Below are positions 1 to 11,537 of a stretch of DNA of 64,000 bases, piece after piece. Made by a program: the position numbers and the translations under genes. Position 1 is the first letter of the stretch; each line of letters begins with the position of its first letter. This DNA is from Phymatolithon calcareum (taxonomy: Eukaryota; Rhodophyta; Florideophyceae; Hapalidiales): NCBI GenBank assembly GCA_977006965.1, contig OZ345358.1, positions 1,798,001 to 1,862,000 of the forward strand, written 5' to 3'. The notes under the pieces are model-generated. The model was not told the origin of the DNA, ran no database searches, and was given only the letters and a program-made list of their open reading frames with translations.

Positions 1-1
1 C

Positions 2-229
2 TTTCGAAGAGGCTCAGATCGTAACAGACATATGCGAATGGTGCATGCGAAAATTAGACCGTTTGCTTGCACGCAGTGTGGAAGCCATTTCGGAAGGAAG
101 AGTTTTCTTGAGGCTCATGTTTCTACCGTGCATGAGAAACAGAGGCCGTTTCGGTGCCATTGTGGGGCGGCTTTTGGACAGAGGTCGTCGCTCACGCGAC
201 ATTCAAAAAAGATTCATGGACCGTCGTGA
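2..229 (+). CDS. C2H2 zinc-finger protein, C-terminal part
   Basis: The frame is open from the window edge to a TGA at 227-229, so the gene starts outside the window. It shows the end of one finger (RNRHMRMVH), a complete finger (CTQC then H and H around HVSTVHEK) and a last finger (CHCGAAFG then HSKKIH). Linkers of the type VHEKxRPF are typical of tandem C2H2 arrays. Such proteins usually bind DNA in the nucleus, but the target cannot be read from this fragment. The last finger has CHC rather than the usual C-x2-C, so its zinc site may be altered. Confident in the family; the size of the whole protein is unknown. Confidence 0.8.
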   Translation, partial: FRRGSDRNRHMRMVHAKIRPFACTQCGSHFGRKSFLEAHVSTVHEKQRPFRCHCGAAFGQRSSLTRHSKKIHGPS

Positions 230-2155
230 AGAAGGGTTGGTGACCGGGCAATGGAGCGTGCTTACTTTAGGTGTACATATTGTAGAGGTAGTGCTTGTTT
301 TCGGACGAAAAATTCTCATGTACAGTGGGCGAGATCGTCAGTTGTTGAGACACGCATGCGATTCTTTGGATGAATGTCACAGACTTTGAGATTGATCGTG
401 CTAAGGATAGAGGATTGAGTCTGAAACTGATAGTATAATAAAACTTCGTTTTGTACTGATTTATTTCTCTCATTTGTATAGAGCGGAATTGAAAGCGCAA
501 ACTGTATCGGCATTTTTCTGAAGAATACAAAGCACTTCTCTTAGGGAGATGCCTCCTCTTGGCTCGATGAAGGAGTTAGAACCAGACGAGTGAAGAAGTG
601 ACGTATAGAATTGAAAATGGTTGTAGATAAAGTTGCAGTTTTGTAAAATCGTTTTACCCAATGTAAATTTACCTGCGTATCGCATCACTACTGAAGTTCA
701 CCTTAGGAGCAATGCGCAGCCAGCTCTTCGGATTGACGGTGACTCCATCAAGAGCTTCAACGGTCGATGTACGACTGCACACGACCTGGTGGATAACAGA
801 ATGACACGGGATAGTTTGTGAATGTCTGCGATGTAGACAAAATCGTATCAGGAACGGATCATCCTCAGCTTGTTGATCGGCCAAATAGACAGCTAGTCGT
901 CCCATAACTCCGGTACAAAAGGGCGTCATAGGCTACACGAGTATCGGTCCAAGTGTGACAGAAATCGACTATTTCGGCACTCGTGCAAATGACCGCGCAT
1001 CGATGATATCTGCTGAGAAAGATATCGCACTGAAGATATTTTCCATGTATCGGCACGTCGAAACGGAGCGACAGCAGTCGTGCATCAGACACCACATATT
1101 TTGTATCTCAACGACTTTGCAAATCAATCGGCGTATCTTTCGCGGCGCACAGCGATCGCTTGAAAGTTGGCTGGCATGGATGACATGCGATGCTTGGTGT
1201 AGAGTGGCGCGGCAGGCTGCGCAGCAGTGCTGACGGCGTGCGGCATTGTCACTCTGAGATGCATCTTGAATCTTGAGCTGATTCATTAATGAATTCATAA
1301 TTCAAGTCTTACACGATCATGAGAGTTGAATTTAGGGAAAGGGGTGTCCGTTCCAAGTCACCACTGCTGGTAAGCTGAATTATTGCGAAAGACAGGGTTT
1401 CTAGCTTGATGTCCACAACCCTGCTTTGCTTATCACTGCGTTCCGCAACATACACAGCCCTTGCCGTGACTGCAATTCTCCACGCCATCGAAATCTAACG
1501 AAGTGCCCCATTTGTTTTACAATGTTGCACATTTCCCCACTAGTAACGCTAACATACACCTACTTGGACGATTCGTTTTTGTCGACACTGATTGAGAACA
1601 TTTACTAGCGCAACAGGGGAATCCCCAAACAATGTCACCTACCATACCCAATGGAAAACACAACAGAACAACAAAATCTTTCCACTACTCATACCGTTCC
1701 CAATCGTGCCTTACGCTACTACAGTAGTCGCTATCGCCCGCTTGCAAGCTGTATTGGCCGAAATATTTTAGGGTGCTTATGGAAGATATCGGATATCGTC
1801 CCATGTTCCCAGGCTTATTGAACCGGGTAGATCAGAAATCTTCCCGAGATACGAAATATAATAAGAAATTCCGTTTACAAGGGGACGAAAACAGGTTCTT
1901 CCTCCGCTTTTGATTTCGGGAGCTCTATGATTGATAATCATTCACATCTCTAGGGACCGATAACGCTCTCTGGGACCGAACTTTTAGGATTTTCAATCAT
2001 AGCTTCCTCAAGAAGCCTCCTATATCCTCTTTCCGATCCTTCAGCTCTTGCGTCAGTTGCCGACTTCTATTTTATTTACTGTGCTGTTACATGTACGATT
2101 GTCACACCTCTGCCTGGATTTTAATTTTACGAATGACTCATGATTCCTGTCATGA
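230..2155. other. No gene recognised
   Basis: Only short overlapping ORFs on both strands, none with a recognisable domain or biased codon use. No RNA gene or tandem repeat was seen. Confidence 0.5.
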
Positions 2156-2159
2156 ACAG

Positions 2160-2360
2160 GATTCATTCATTCATTTTGCGTATTTCCCTTGTGGGGCTAG
2201 CAGCACTTTGAGGGCCTAAGCTTCTTTCATTCTAATCTGTTCGTTGCGAGTTTGATTGCTGCTTGCATGTCAAGGTCCGGGATGTCGCCAAAGATTGACT
2301 CTGGGGTTGGTCGGACGCAGTGAAGTAGAAATTGACGAACCAAAAAGGAGTTTTGGACCG
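2160..2360 (-). mobile_element. LINE 3' fragment with (GAAT)n tail
   Basis: Read on the minus strand, this matches 13139-13330 closely: the same run encoding VRPTPESIFGD, the same stop near PSKCC, and the same end in a short GAAT repeat. It is the last part of a non-LTR retrotransposon ORF plus its microsatellite tail. A stop codon shortly before PSKCC shows decay. The 5' junction abuts the gypsy-type element and could not be fixed to the base. Confidence 0.6.
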
Positions 2361-2413
2361 TTCGGGTCCGGTTTCAAGTCGGTACAACCGTACAAGAGGA
2401 CAAGCGCACCTGG

Positions 2414-3219
2414 GTGGAAGTAGCTCATCGAGGGGCCCTCACACCTCCAATGGGGGAGGCCGCGACAATGAATCACGCCATAGATGGCGAAATCAAGGAG
2501 ACGAACGATGAAGGTCCCTGGATCGTCAACCACAGTCGCAGATCGACGCGACAAGCATCGCGCCCGACTACGGCGGCGGTGCAAAATATTGCAAAAATAG
2601 CGAATTTATGAGAAAGAGTTCCGGAACTGATGGGTCCTCTGGGGCAGAAGAAGGAGAGACGCCCTCTGACGACGACCAGAACGTCGGAAATAGTGTGTCG
2701 ACTCGGCAAGCGGAGAAGGATTTAGGATATGCCGAGCAGCATCTGATTTCGAAAACCGTCGGTCAGAACCCGGCCCGACAGAAGTTCGTGAAATTTCGTT
2801 ACTTGGTAACTTGCCCAGACTTCATCACTAAGGGGAAGATAAAGATTACCAGAGGAACCGCAAGAGCTCCACTGAAACTGATGTGCACAAAATGCGGGCT
2901 CACGGAAAAGGGGAATGAAGTCTCCCAATGAGTTAACATAATCGAGTGTGCTGCCCGCAGTGAGACACAGGCTCTCGAAGCAGGAATAGCTGCTAGGGAA
3001 CCAGAACAGAGTCAAGAAAACATGGATAGGGCTATCTCTGAAATGGCAAAGAGACTGAATGAGATGGAATCCAGACTCGCAGTGATCGTAAATCGTGTTA
3101 CTGTCCTGGAGGCACGTTTGTGGACCCTAGCAGAGGAGAACGCGATACTCCGACCTAATAATAGGGAGCCCAAAGCCCCGCGAGTTTGGAGGAAGATGAA
3201 GACAACCCTGCTTCACTAG
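2414..3219 (+). pseudogene. Gag-like region of the gypsy element
   Basis: Three short frames lie end to end (2414-2611, 2608-2931, 3022-3219). The middle one is charged and ends in a C-x2-C pair (CTKC). The last is predicted coiled coil (MAKRLNEMESRLAVIVNRVTVLEARLWTLAEE region, heptad-like Leu/Val), as expected for a capsid-assembly region. The assignment rests on position upstream of pol, not on a recognised capsid motif. Stops separate the pieces. Confidence 0.5.
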
Positions 3220-3390
3220 AAATGGAGAGGGGAGACGAAAACCAAGCACGCGAGCATGCAACAATGCTTTAGGCACACCAGATAGTCCTGCCGAAAATCT
3301 TATTATCGAACCAGAGCAAGAGCCAACCAGGATGTCATATCTGCACGTCTCACAGTTCAAGACGAAGACGACTGCGTAGCGATTAACGCC

Positions 3391-5512
3391 GTGCTTGTTG
3401 ACGACGAAACGAGTTTCACTACACTTGCACGCTGTGACGATGGTTCAGATGATTCTATCGTGTGTCCAACCTTGGCGGAAAAGGCAGTTTTGCGTGGAAT
3501 TTGTCGAATGAAGACTATTACTCCAGTGAAAATCAACGTAGCGCTAGCTCGTTCCGACAATTCCGAGTCTCAATTTTCATTCCCTCGAAAATGGACAGTA
3601 CCTCGAACGATTTTTCAGATCAGCACCGGCAGTCTGGCAATGAAAAATGTTTCGTTTTTGGTTGCAGATGACTATATTACTTGCGAACCGCTCATTATCG
3701 GAAAACACCTCAAAGTGGACACGAAGATGTTACTCGAAACAAATCGACCTGCAGTAGACGGCAGAGATTGCGCAACAGTCGGAAACCCAACTGAAACTCC
3801 GGCGGGTTTGTAAGTCGACTCATGTCACAACAAAATCACGGAGGCGAAACAAACGAAAACCGTGGAAACCGACCGCGCGTGGAGTACAAGAATGCCAGAA
3901 ACGAAGCAGATATTTTTCCTGATCCCGCCTTGCTGGAATTAACCGATGAAAGTCCGGAAAAGGAGGATGAGGTTGATACTGCAATTACCAATATGCTCAA
4001 AGCGGCGCAGCAAAGCGGCCTCTCAAATGAATTGTACTCTACTTTGGAGAAACTCATGTGGGATCATAAGGAGAGATTTCAAATCGGAATGTCGCCCGGA
4101 CCGCCGTCAAAGCTCCAACAGTTGGTAATTGAGCTGACCGCGGATGCCAGACCAACCAAACTACGTCTCCGAAATTACTCCCAATCGCAGCGAGAATTCT
4201 TGGACAAGTTTAGCGGACAATTGTGCCGAAATGACATGGCACACCCAAATCCAACAGCTCGATGGGCGTCAGTCCCGCTACTGGTTCCGAAACCAGCTCC
4301 GAACTTGTGGCGATTCACGGTAGACATGCGCCCGGTTAATAAGTACACGGAAAAACACACCTAACCAATGCCGATGGAACAAGAGCTCCATAAATTGGGA
4401 AAATCAAAATGCTACTCTAACTTCGACTTGTCACATGCGTACTGGCAACTATCACTCGCGGAGGAGAGCCAAGAGTGCCAATCGTTTATCGCGCCGGACG
4501 AAGTGTTCACCCCAACACGAGTAATGCATGGAACAACTAATGCAGTGGCAAATCTTAACCCAAGTCATGTCGGAAGAACTTCGAAAAAATATATTATCCT
4601 GGTTGGATGACATCTTCATCCATGGAGAAACGCCAAAAGAGCTGATACGAGCAATTGAGATCTTCCTCAAATTGTGTGCGGAATACAAACTCAAACTATA
4701 CCCCAAAAAGTGCAAACTATTCGAGACTCTTATTCGTTGGTGTGCATGACTGATTTCTTCTAGTGGAATACAATTTGACCCGCGTCACCTTGACGGATTG
4801 GTGAGCACGAAGCACCCTACCACCGGAGCTCACTTGCAACAATTCCTCTTCGTCATGAATTGGATGCGCACAGGAATCCCAAACTTTTCCGAAATCACCA
4901 CTCCGTTGCATGACGTCCTCGAAGCCGTCTATGATGCAACAGGGAAACGGACTCGTAAAGCCGCCGCACGAGTGTCGCTCAATACCCTGAGATGGAACGA
5001 TGAACACGGGAAAGCTTTTGAAAATTGTAAAGCTGCGCTTATCAACCAGTGTACACTGAGTCATCGTGATGCAACTAAACGCCTTTGTTTATACACTGAC
5101 GCAAGTGAAACGATCTGGTCGGGAATACTCACCCAAGTTCCACATTCCGACCTCTCGCTTCCAGATGAAGAGCAGAGGCACGAGCCACTTGCTTTCCTTT
5201 CCGGACGATTCAATTCCACACAGCTGGGATGGGCAATATTAGAGAAGGAGGCATACGCTGCCATGGCGACGTGTTCAAAAATGCATTGGCTATTAGCCAC
5301 TCCAGAGGGTTTTGTGCTATACACCGACCATAACAAACTCATTTTTATCTTCGATCGGCTGAGTGTTTTGCCGGACCTGTCAGTGTCCTCTGTTAGGAAA
5401 ATTCTGAGGTGGGCAGTCCATCTGTCATGGTACAATTATGTGTGTTTCCATATTTCGGGGACTGATAATGTTTAGGCTGACCTATTGGGAAGATGGAGCG
5501 CTGCTCCAACAG
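3391..5512 (+). pseudogene. Pol region: protease, reverse transcriptase, RNase H
   Basis: 3391-3813 resembles a retropepsin-like domain (CDDGSDDSIV, later FLVADD and PLIIG), with D-D-G-S where D-S/T-G is usual. 3822-4750 is reverse transcriptase: FTVDMRPVNK, SNFDLSHAYWQL, a target-binding HGTTNA block, and the catalytic WLDD at about 4600-4611. 4798-5475 is RNase H, with acidic residues in LYTDAS, ILEKEAYA and LYTDHN. A TAA near 4362, a frame change near 4528 and a TAG near 5473 inside what would be NV-ADLLGRW break the polyprotein. The domain identities are secure; activity is not possible as it stands. Confidence 0.85.
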
Positions 5513-5637
5513 TTTAGCGGCTAATTTCCATCCCAACCTTACCATCAACGGAAGATGAGAACTTCATCTGGCCGTCGCGCGACGAAGTTTTGTCCGTTCA
5601 GCTGCAGTACGAGTCCTCGCGCCCTGAGAATTAAGTT

Positions 5638-6601
5638 TTGCACAAAGGTCTAATGTGCACCGATAGGAAAGCCGTCTGGATCCCTGACGAAGCCGGATAT
5701 TTGCAATTGCGAATCTGTATTATCGCGCACACCAATGCCGCGAGATATCGCGGAGTTACTGCAACAACTTCGGCAATCCAGAAGGAATTTTTTTGGTCAA
5801 CTATCAAAGAGCATGTGCAGGCTTTCGTGCGTGCGTGCATTCATTGCATCCCATCCACAAGAGTCGCAAAGGTACTCAGACCTTATGGACCATATATGCA
5901 TGAATCTCGAGCAAATGATTTATTGCAATTCGATTACCTGGAGATGGGACCGAGCGTCACTGTCTTTTCTTTGGCTTTTTCCTTATCGAGAAACCGATGC
6001 TCAGAATTCAGCTGATGCCATTATGGACTGGTGTGCGTCATTTAATCCACCGAATGCGCTAATTTCAGATGGTGGAAGCCATTTCAAAAACGAAACTTTA
6101 CGGCTGATCGGCAAGGGCATGAAAGCACCCTATCACTTCACTCTCCCGTATACTCCTTGGTCAAATGGAGGAATCGAGAGAATGGGAAAAGAGATTCTGC
6201 GTATCTTTCGATCCGTGTTGTCAGAGTTGCGAATGGATCACAAAGAAGGGCCCGGCTTGGTGCCTATTCTCCAATCCGCCCTTAATAACACGCCCTCTCC
6301 GAACCGAAAGAACCTGGCACCGGTAACTATTTTTACTGGTCAGGAACGAAAGATCGCGCTAACAACATTCCGTCAAGCTTCTAACGGAAAAATAATGTCT
6401 CTCAAGAAAGTGCAACGAGAAAGAGCAATGAACTTCGATAAGAGAAAGAAGCTATTAGAGGAGATACGCCTTGTAGTTCAACCATCCTTGAAAGAGAACC
6501 GAGCGAAAAAACGAGCGGCAGCCTCGCGTAGAGTACTTCCCCATTTGCAAAAGAAGACTTTGCAAAGGGTGAGAAGCTTTCTGTGTGATGGAGAGGTCTG
6601 A
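5638..6601 (+). pseudogene. Integrase region of the gypsy element
   Basis: The frame begins with an HHCC-like zinc region (IIAHTNAARYRG then CIHC). It is followed by a DDE-type core: D in LLQFDYLEMG, D in ALISDGGSHF, and E in TPWSNGGIERMGKEI. A frameshift near 5985 separates the first aspartate from the rest. The integrase would insert the cDNA copy into chromosomal DNA. Position after RNase H fits the Ty3/gypsy order. The C-terminal part is basic. Confidence 0.85.
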
Positions 6602-6759
6602 GACGTATTGTGAAGGCTGTTAGCGACTATATTTTCTCTGTGGAAGACCTACGCAACGGAGCAAACGAGGACGTGCATGCATGCCGCCCCTTGCTCTATA
6701 CCGACAACGAGCTTGACAAGTCCGTTATTCTACCTCACGTGTTGTATTCGGAGAAATGA

Positions 6760-6972
6760 ATGTCTGTCTCCAGACTGATTGGACTCGAAGAGGATGACGA
6801 CGGAATTTTTGCTCATGTAGGTTGTAAAGGCCTACCAAATAGCGAGGATAGCCTTGAACCCCTTCGCCCCTTGTACGAAGATGCACCGAAATTGGTGCAG
6901 CTCTTACTTGCACGCAAATCGACAACAAAAGCTTTGGTCGCCAAAGCCAAAGCAGCCTTGTCCCTTTCTTAG
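6760..6972 (+). pseudogene. Chromodomain-like C-terminus of the integrase
   Basis: The sequence HVGCKGLPNSEDSLEPL followed by LYEDAPKLVQLLL matches the pattern of retroelement chromodomains (V-x-W-K-G-L, E-x-S-W-E-P). The first tryptophan is replaced by Cys and the second by Leu, so an aromatic cage is unlikely to form. In chromoviruses this domain steers integration to chromatin marks. It lies just before the purine tract and 3' LTR. Confidence 0.6.
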
Positions 6973-6975
6973 GAG

Positions 6976-7250
6976 GGGAGACTGTAGATATGTCCTAACT
7001 TAGATCCCTGTACAAAGGGTCAAGGCACCTCGAGACACGGTATGAGTACAAACATTGTACCGTTACAGCAGCCGGATGAGCGCGCCTGTTATAAGTACGC
7101 CGCTCGTCGACTGAGCGTTAGATCATATGTTAGAGTCTCCAGATTATTCCGCCCGACGGCTAGATAGTTCAGAGGGCGGGAGAACCCCAAGTAAACCACT
7201 ACCGCACTTTCCCACAACTAGGTTTTCCCCTAGTTGCCACACTATGGCTT
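6976..7250 (+). repeat. Probable 3' LTR of the gypsy element
   Basis: It starts with TG directly after the purine-rich tract and contains a TATA-like ttataagt near 7089. The right end is a guess, since no second LTR exists in the window for comparison. Confidence 0.4.
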
Positions 7251-8447
7251 CGATGCCCATTTAGGGTTTTATATGATCCCCGTGCACACAAAGAAATCCA
7301 TGACGCGGCGATACTGAGCATGTGATTTTGACTGAGGTAGCACCGCTTTCGCCAGATGTGGAAGGAGAAAAAGTACTCCTAAAAGATGCGTCATTCCTTT
7401 GTCACAACCAATTCGTCCAATCATAACTTTACGGAGCATCGAAGCTGTACATCACTGATGACAGCATGCGATGAGATCAGCTCTTAGCCCGCAACCTCAT
7501 GTTTGAAATGGCGCAGAGAGCCAACAGGGCAATTTGCGGCGACTTGCGTTATTCGGAGTCTATGCACCCGCAGTCAGACTGCCACCACCCTCCGTTCATT
7601 CTTTCATCGTGGTTGTAGAGAGAATCCACGAGTGCTTACTAGAGAATTAACCACAGTGAACATGTAAGTGCCAATTGGCCAGGATGGTGAAGACGAATTG
7701 AAACGGCTTTCATACAGTTCCGCTACCGCCTTCTACAGTAGATTAGTAATTCTAGAGTGTGTTGAATCATTATAGCACTGTACCGGTAAGCTACATGCCA
7801 TGTACAAGTCCCTGTCAGGATACACTTTCAGTACAGTGAAGCTCTCCCAAGTTCGTAATCGTTACTGTTCTCTGACATACCGTTCCGAATAAGACAACAT
7901 AACTGCTATTTTTCTTCTGAGACACCGTCTATGCATGCGACGTAGGTTCTGACAGTCCTCATAATGGCTAAAAAGCGAGTGATCTCGCTGTTGATAACGC
8001 CTTGCTCTCTTCGCTAATCGTCGCGTCTGTAAGCTCGGGGATTTTGAAAGTGCGCATGCTACCATCGATTGTTGCATATGAAACGTTGGTGGTTTGCATT
8101 CGATGAACTGTACTATACTGTCCATTCATATAAGCAGACGGTAAAACTCAAGAAGTCAAAGAAGCTCATTTTTGTTTCATTTCGAAGTTTTGAGCGAAAA
8201 CCTATATGTTTTTATTGGCCTTCTTTTGAAAATAGTGTACTATTTTCAAAAGAAGGCCAATAAACATCGTTCGATGGACGAATAATCAAAATTCCTGGGA
8301 ACAACAAATCTTTAGTCAATGAGGAGTGTAAGCCACTCTAGCTTTTCATGCTATCCCGATGACGTTTTTTGAAGACTACGGCAGCATCATGCTCTGAACA
8401 GGGCGAAGGAGGGGACTGCAGATTAGCGACCCTTCTCTTGCGACTCT
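7251..8447. other. No gene recognised; upstream of Vps33
   Basis: No ORF with a recognisable product. The only clear structure is the hairpin at 8206-8266. Confidence 0.5.
8206..8266. repeat. Near-perfect hairpin, about 28-bp stem
   Basis: The arm ending attggccttcttttgaaaa is repeated inverted with only two extra T in the left arm and a 2-nt loop (8237-8238). It lies about 180 bp upstream of the Vps33 start. It could be a foldback element, an intergenic terminator-like structure or a small-RNA precursor; the sequence alone does not decide. Confidence 0.7.
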
Positions 8448-10724
8448 ATGGAGCGCGTGCAACGTTCTGCAGAATGGGCTGCACGTCGTGCCTTCGCTGC
8501 AGGAGTATCCTCGCTGCCCGGTGCGAAAACGCTCTTCGTCGAGTCTGCTCTGTATGACGCGCGTACGTCTTCTGCGCTCTGTATCCGCGCGTTCGCAGAC
8601 CCGGCCTTCCTCACAGAGCACGGCGTGCGCGATGTGATCCCGTTTCCATCTGGTCGAAGCGATACTCTGCTGCGCGCGCCGAAGCCTCGAGCTGCAGTTT
8701 TCCTGCTCCGCGGCGCGAGCGCGCGCGGCGCCAGGGAGATTGTGAAGGTATTGCGCGCCCGCGATACCATATCTACCATATCGCCTCTCCGCTGTACTGT
8801 GCTCGTATCCCCGCGCGCTTCTGCAGCCGTGCAACGCGTTTTTGATGCCGCTGGAGGTCCTCCTCTACGCACGGCACCACTACCGCTCGGCTTCTTGCCC
8901 TACGATGCGGACGTTCTCACCCTCGACTGGCCGGCGGCGTATAAGGAGCTCGTGCTAAATGGTGATGCATCCGCCATTCTAGCTGCCGCACGAGGGCTTG
9001 TGGCACTCGCAGATGCTCTTCGTCTGCGGTACGCCCCCATTCGTAGTGCCGGGCCGGCTGCAGCCGCTCTTGCTGAAGAGATTCTTGAGACTCATGGGCG
9101 GCGGTACGCGCGACTCCCTTCACGCGGCGCAGGCAGTGGGGCCAAGCCTTCGGCGGGGTCTTCCTCTCCAGCCCTCAGCGCGGCACCCGGGCAGCGCGCT
9201 TTCCGCGATCCCAGAGCCTCCTCCTTGGATGTGGTGGACGACACTGCCAGTGTTTGTGAAAGCGAGTTTTATGCTTTTTCGGAAGCTGACACCGTATCTG
9301 ATGCCATGGATACTGCGACCGTTCCTTCGGCCACAGCCCCGACGTTCGGACAATTGAGTGAAGCGCGACAAGCACGAACGGAAGTGGGATTGGTGCTAAT
9401 TGATCGCGGCGTGGATATTGTTAGCACGCTGCTGTCCCAGTGGACGTACGAGGGCCTATTGGATGAGGCTCTTGGACTGGGCAACAACATACTTACTTTG
9501 CCTGTTGCCGACCTGAAAACGGAGGATGCGGCTGCCGTGCTGCGTGCGCCAGGGGGCTCAGGGTCTGAGGGAACGGTGTTGACGATGCGACTGAGGGCAG
9601 ATTCCGACGCTCTATTCGCACAAGTTCGTGATCTTAGTTACTGGGCGGCCGCGCGGCGAATTGGCGAGCTCGCGAGCGGTGTGAAAGAATACTACTCCGC
9701 GCGCCCGGAGAGGGATACTGCTGAAATTGCACACGTGAAGACATACGTTAAGGGGTTGCGAGAAAAGAAGAGTGAGCATCGTCGGGCCAGCGAGCATGTC
9801 GCGCTTGCAGCCGAGATATCAGCACGCACATTTGAACACATCCCGTTCAAACGCCGATTCGAGTTTGAACGTGAGCTGATCGAAGGCGGTACGGCGACGG
9901 TCCGAAAGGTTTATATCGCTGAGGCAATAGCGCGTGGCGAATCGCTCGAGCACGTGCTCCGTCTCGCTTGTCTATGGAGTGTAACCAGCTCCGGCATCGA
10001 CGCCGAGGTGTTTGACTCTGTGCGCCGCGAAATCGTGGCCACTTTTGGTCTCAGCGTGCTTCCATTGCTCTCAAATCTCGAGCGTGCAGGTATGTTCTCT
10101 CGAGCTGCTCGCAGTGCCCCGCAGGGTTCATGGCTTGGTTTCCCTGGCTTCGGTGGCGGTGGTGGCGCCGTACCTGACGCTGACGCGGACATGAGCGACA
10201 CCGCCTCCGTTGCCAGTTTCCGCAGTAGTAGAACAATGTCGTCTATGAGATCGGGGCCATCGCGATCACCAAGCCTTGTATCACAAGGAACGCCAACAAC
10301 TCATTCATGGCAGTTTGCACGCGCTGCACTGCGCCTCGTGACCAGCTTCGATCCTGACAATGACGCACCGTCCAGTGAAGCAGCCGCCGCTCCGTACCTT
10401 GGGTATACACCGCTATCTGTCCGTCTTATTGAGGCCGCACTCGCGCCGGACGGCTGGGCGCGCTTGCCACCCATCGCGCCGCATACTGCTCTACTTCCTC
10501 TTGGACATGCCGCTGTTGAGCATCGTGCAGGCTCCGCCCCGCGGAGTGGCAGTGCGGCATCAACAACGCTTCCGTTTGATGCCGTAGTTGTTTTTGTGGG
10601 CGGTGTCACTCGGGCGGAGGCGAGCGCAACTAGACTTGCTGCGCGCACGGCAGGGAAGAGAGTGCTAATCTTGGCGACTCATGTCATTGGTGCAGATGAG
10701 TTCATTGCGTCATTTTCGGAATAA
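8448..10724 (+). CDS. VPS33: Sec1/Munc18-family protein, Vps33
   Basis: 758 aa, one intronless frame. Sec1/Munc18 proteins clamp SNARE bundles during membrane fusion; Vps33 is the SM subunit of the HOPS/CORVET tethering complexes at endosomes and vacuole or lysosome. The family signature is clear: LVLIDRGVDIVSTLLSQ then TYEGLLDE near residues 313-345, a Vps33-like FLPYDADVLTLD near 150, and a C-terminal FVGGVTRAEA near 714. The protein is Ala/Arg/Ser-rich, with two low-complexity insertions (about 230-305, and 560-630 with GFGGGGG and a Ser-rich run) absent from typical ~600-residue relatives. Start at the first ATG of the frame. Codons are far more GC-rich than the surrounding repeats, which supports a real gene. 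Confidence 0.88.
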   Translation: MERVQRSAEWAARRAFAAGVSSLPGAKTLFVESALYDARTSSALCIRAFADPAFLTEHGVRDVIPFPSGRSDTLLRAPKPRAAVFLLRGASARGAREIVKVLRARDTISTISPLRCTVLVSPRASAAVQRVFDAAGGPPLRTAPLPLGFLPYDADVLTLDWPAAYKELVLNGDASAILAAARGLVALADALRLRYAPIRSAGPAAAALAEEILETHGRRYARLPSRGAGSGAKPSAGSSSPALSAAPGQRAFRDPRASSLDVVDDTASVCESEFYAFSEADTVSDAMDTATVPSATAPTFGQLSEARQARTEVGLVLIDRGVDIVSTLLSQWTYEGLLDEALGLGNNILTLPVADLKTEDAAAVLRAPGGSGSEGTVLTMRLRADSDALFAQVRDLSYWAAARRIGELASGVKEYYSARPERDTAEIAHVKTYVKGLREKKSEHRRASEHVALAAEISARTFEHIPFKRRFEFERELIEGGTATVRKVYIAEAIARGESLEHVLRLACLWSVTSSGIDAEVFDSVRREIVATFGLSVLPLLSNLERAGMFSRAARSAPQGSWLGFPGFGGGGGAVPDADADMSDTASVASFRSSRTMSSMRSGPSRSPSLVSQGTPTTHSWQFARAALRLVTSFDPDNDAPSSEAAAAPYLGYTPLSVRLIEAALAPDGWARLPPIAPHTALLPLGHAAVEHRAGSAPRSGSAASTTLPFDAVVVFVGGVTRAEASATRLAARTAGKRVLILATHVIGADEFIASFSE

Positions 10725-10914
10725 GCTTTGACGAAACGAAGCTAGACTTAACTGCTTGTTCTTTGTAGTGCTTAAGGTCGGAAGAACATATTAAATTACT
10801 AACTGGTTAACTTTACTAAATTCGCGTATTCCGAGCTTTGAACCCAGGCATCTCAACAGCCATGCTCGACATTGGAAGCAACAGGATAAGATGTTCGAAT
10901 GCAAGGAACTAATA

Positions 10915-11008
10915 CATCAATGTATTGCCTACATGGAGAGCAAACAACCGGACGATTGACGACTCAATCTTCCAGTTGTTTGCTCTCCATGTGGGCAACG
11001 CATTGATG
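10915..11008. repeat. Long imperfect hairpin, 45-bp arms
   Basis: Two 45-bp inverted arms (10915-10959 and 10964-11008) around a 4-nt loop differ at five positions. Several differences would still allow G-U pairing in RNA. It lies between the 3' ends of the convergent Vps33 and Pop4 genes. A foldback element or a hairpin RNA precursor are both possible. Confidence 0.7.
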
Positions 11009-11537
11009 CAAGAATTGTATAGTATGCCTTGCAGATCCTTCAGACATGTGTCGCCCACACTATCACACAAGCAAGCAAACAAGCGACCATCACGAACGAC
11101 CGAGCATTCCTGACCTTGAGGAGTTGACACTCCACCTTCTGCTGGGCACCCTTATGCTTGCCCTCGTCACATGCGCTGTCCACTTGCGAATGCACGGCGT
11201 ACCGCAATAACCCTGCGCCAGCACTCAGCCGCGACCATGTCACTCCTTCGCCGACAGAAGAACAGACACGAGCGGCGCAGCCCCTGCTTTCAGCAAGCTC
11301 GCTGCAGCAGCTGGTGCAGATTAAAAATCTGGCTTTTTTCTCCTGAGCCCTCGACGGATTTGGATCAATTCTCGGATTCGCCTAGCCCTCTAAGGCCATC
11401 GCCCGTGCCATCAAATCCCCATACATGCAGAGCAATCAGTCGCTGGTTTTCAAGAAACGCAATAAATACTTGAGTATTTAACACTCGCACATCATCATTG
11501 GCAGGAACCCTTCTGTAGTTGAGATGTTACCAATACT
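11009..11537. other. Intergenic, no gene recognised
   Basis: Short frames only. This stretch separates the hairpin from the Pop4 stop codon. Confidence 0.4.

Larger units (their letters stand above)
2390..7250 (+). mobile_element. Decayed Ty3/gypsy chromovirus-type retrotransposon
   Basis: In order on the plus strand: gag-like ORFs, an aspartic-protease-like region, reverse transcriptase, RNase H, integrase and a chromodomain-like end, then a purine-rich tract (aggaggggaga, 6971-6981) and a probable 3' LTR beginning tgtagatatg. This is the Ty3/gypsy order. Several stops and frameshifts split the polyprotein, so it is dead. I found no 5' LTR; the left end abuts a LINE scrap and is probably truncated or replaced. 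The relatives I know best are in oomycetes, which is recall and not a search result. Confidence 0.85.
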
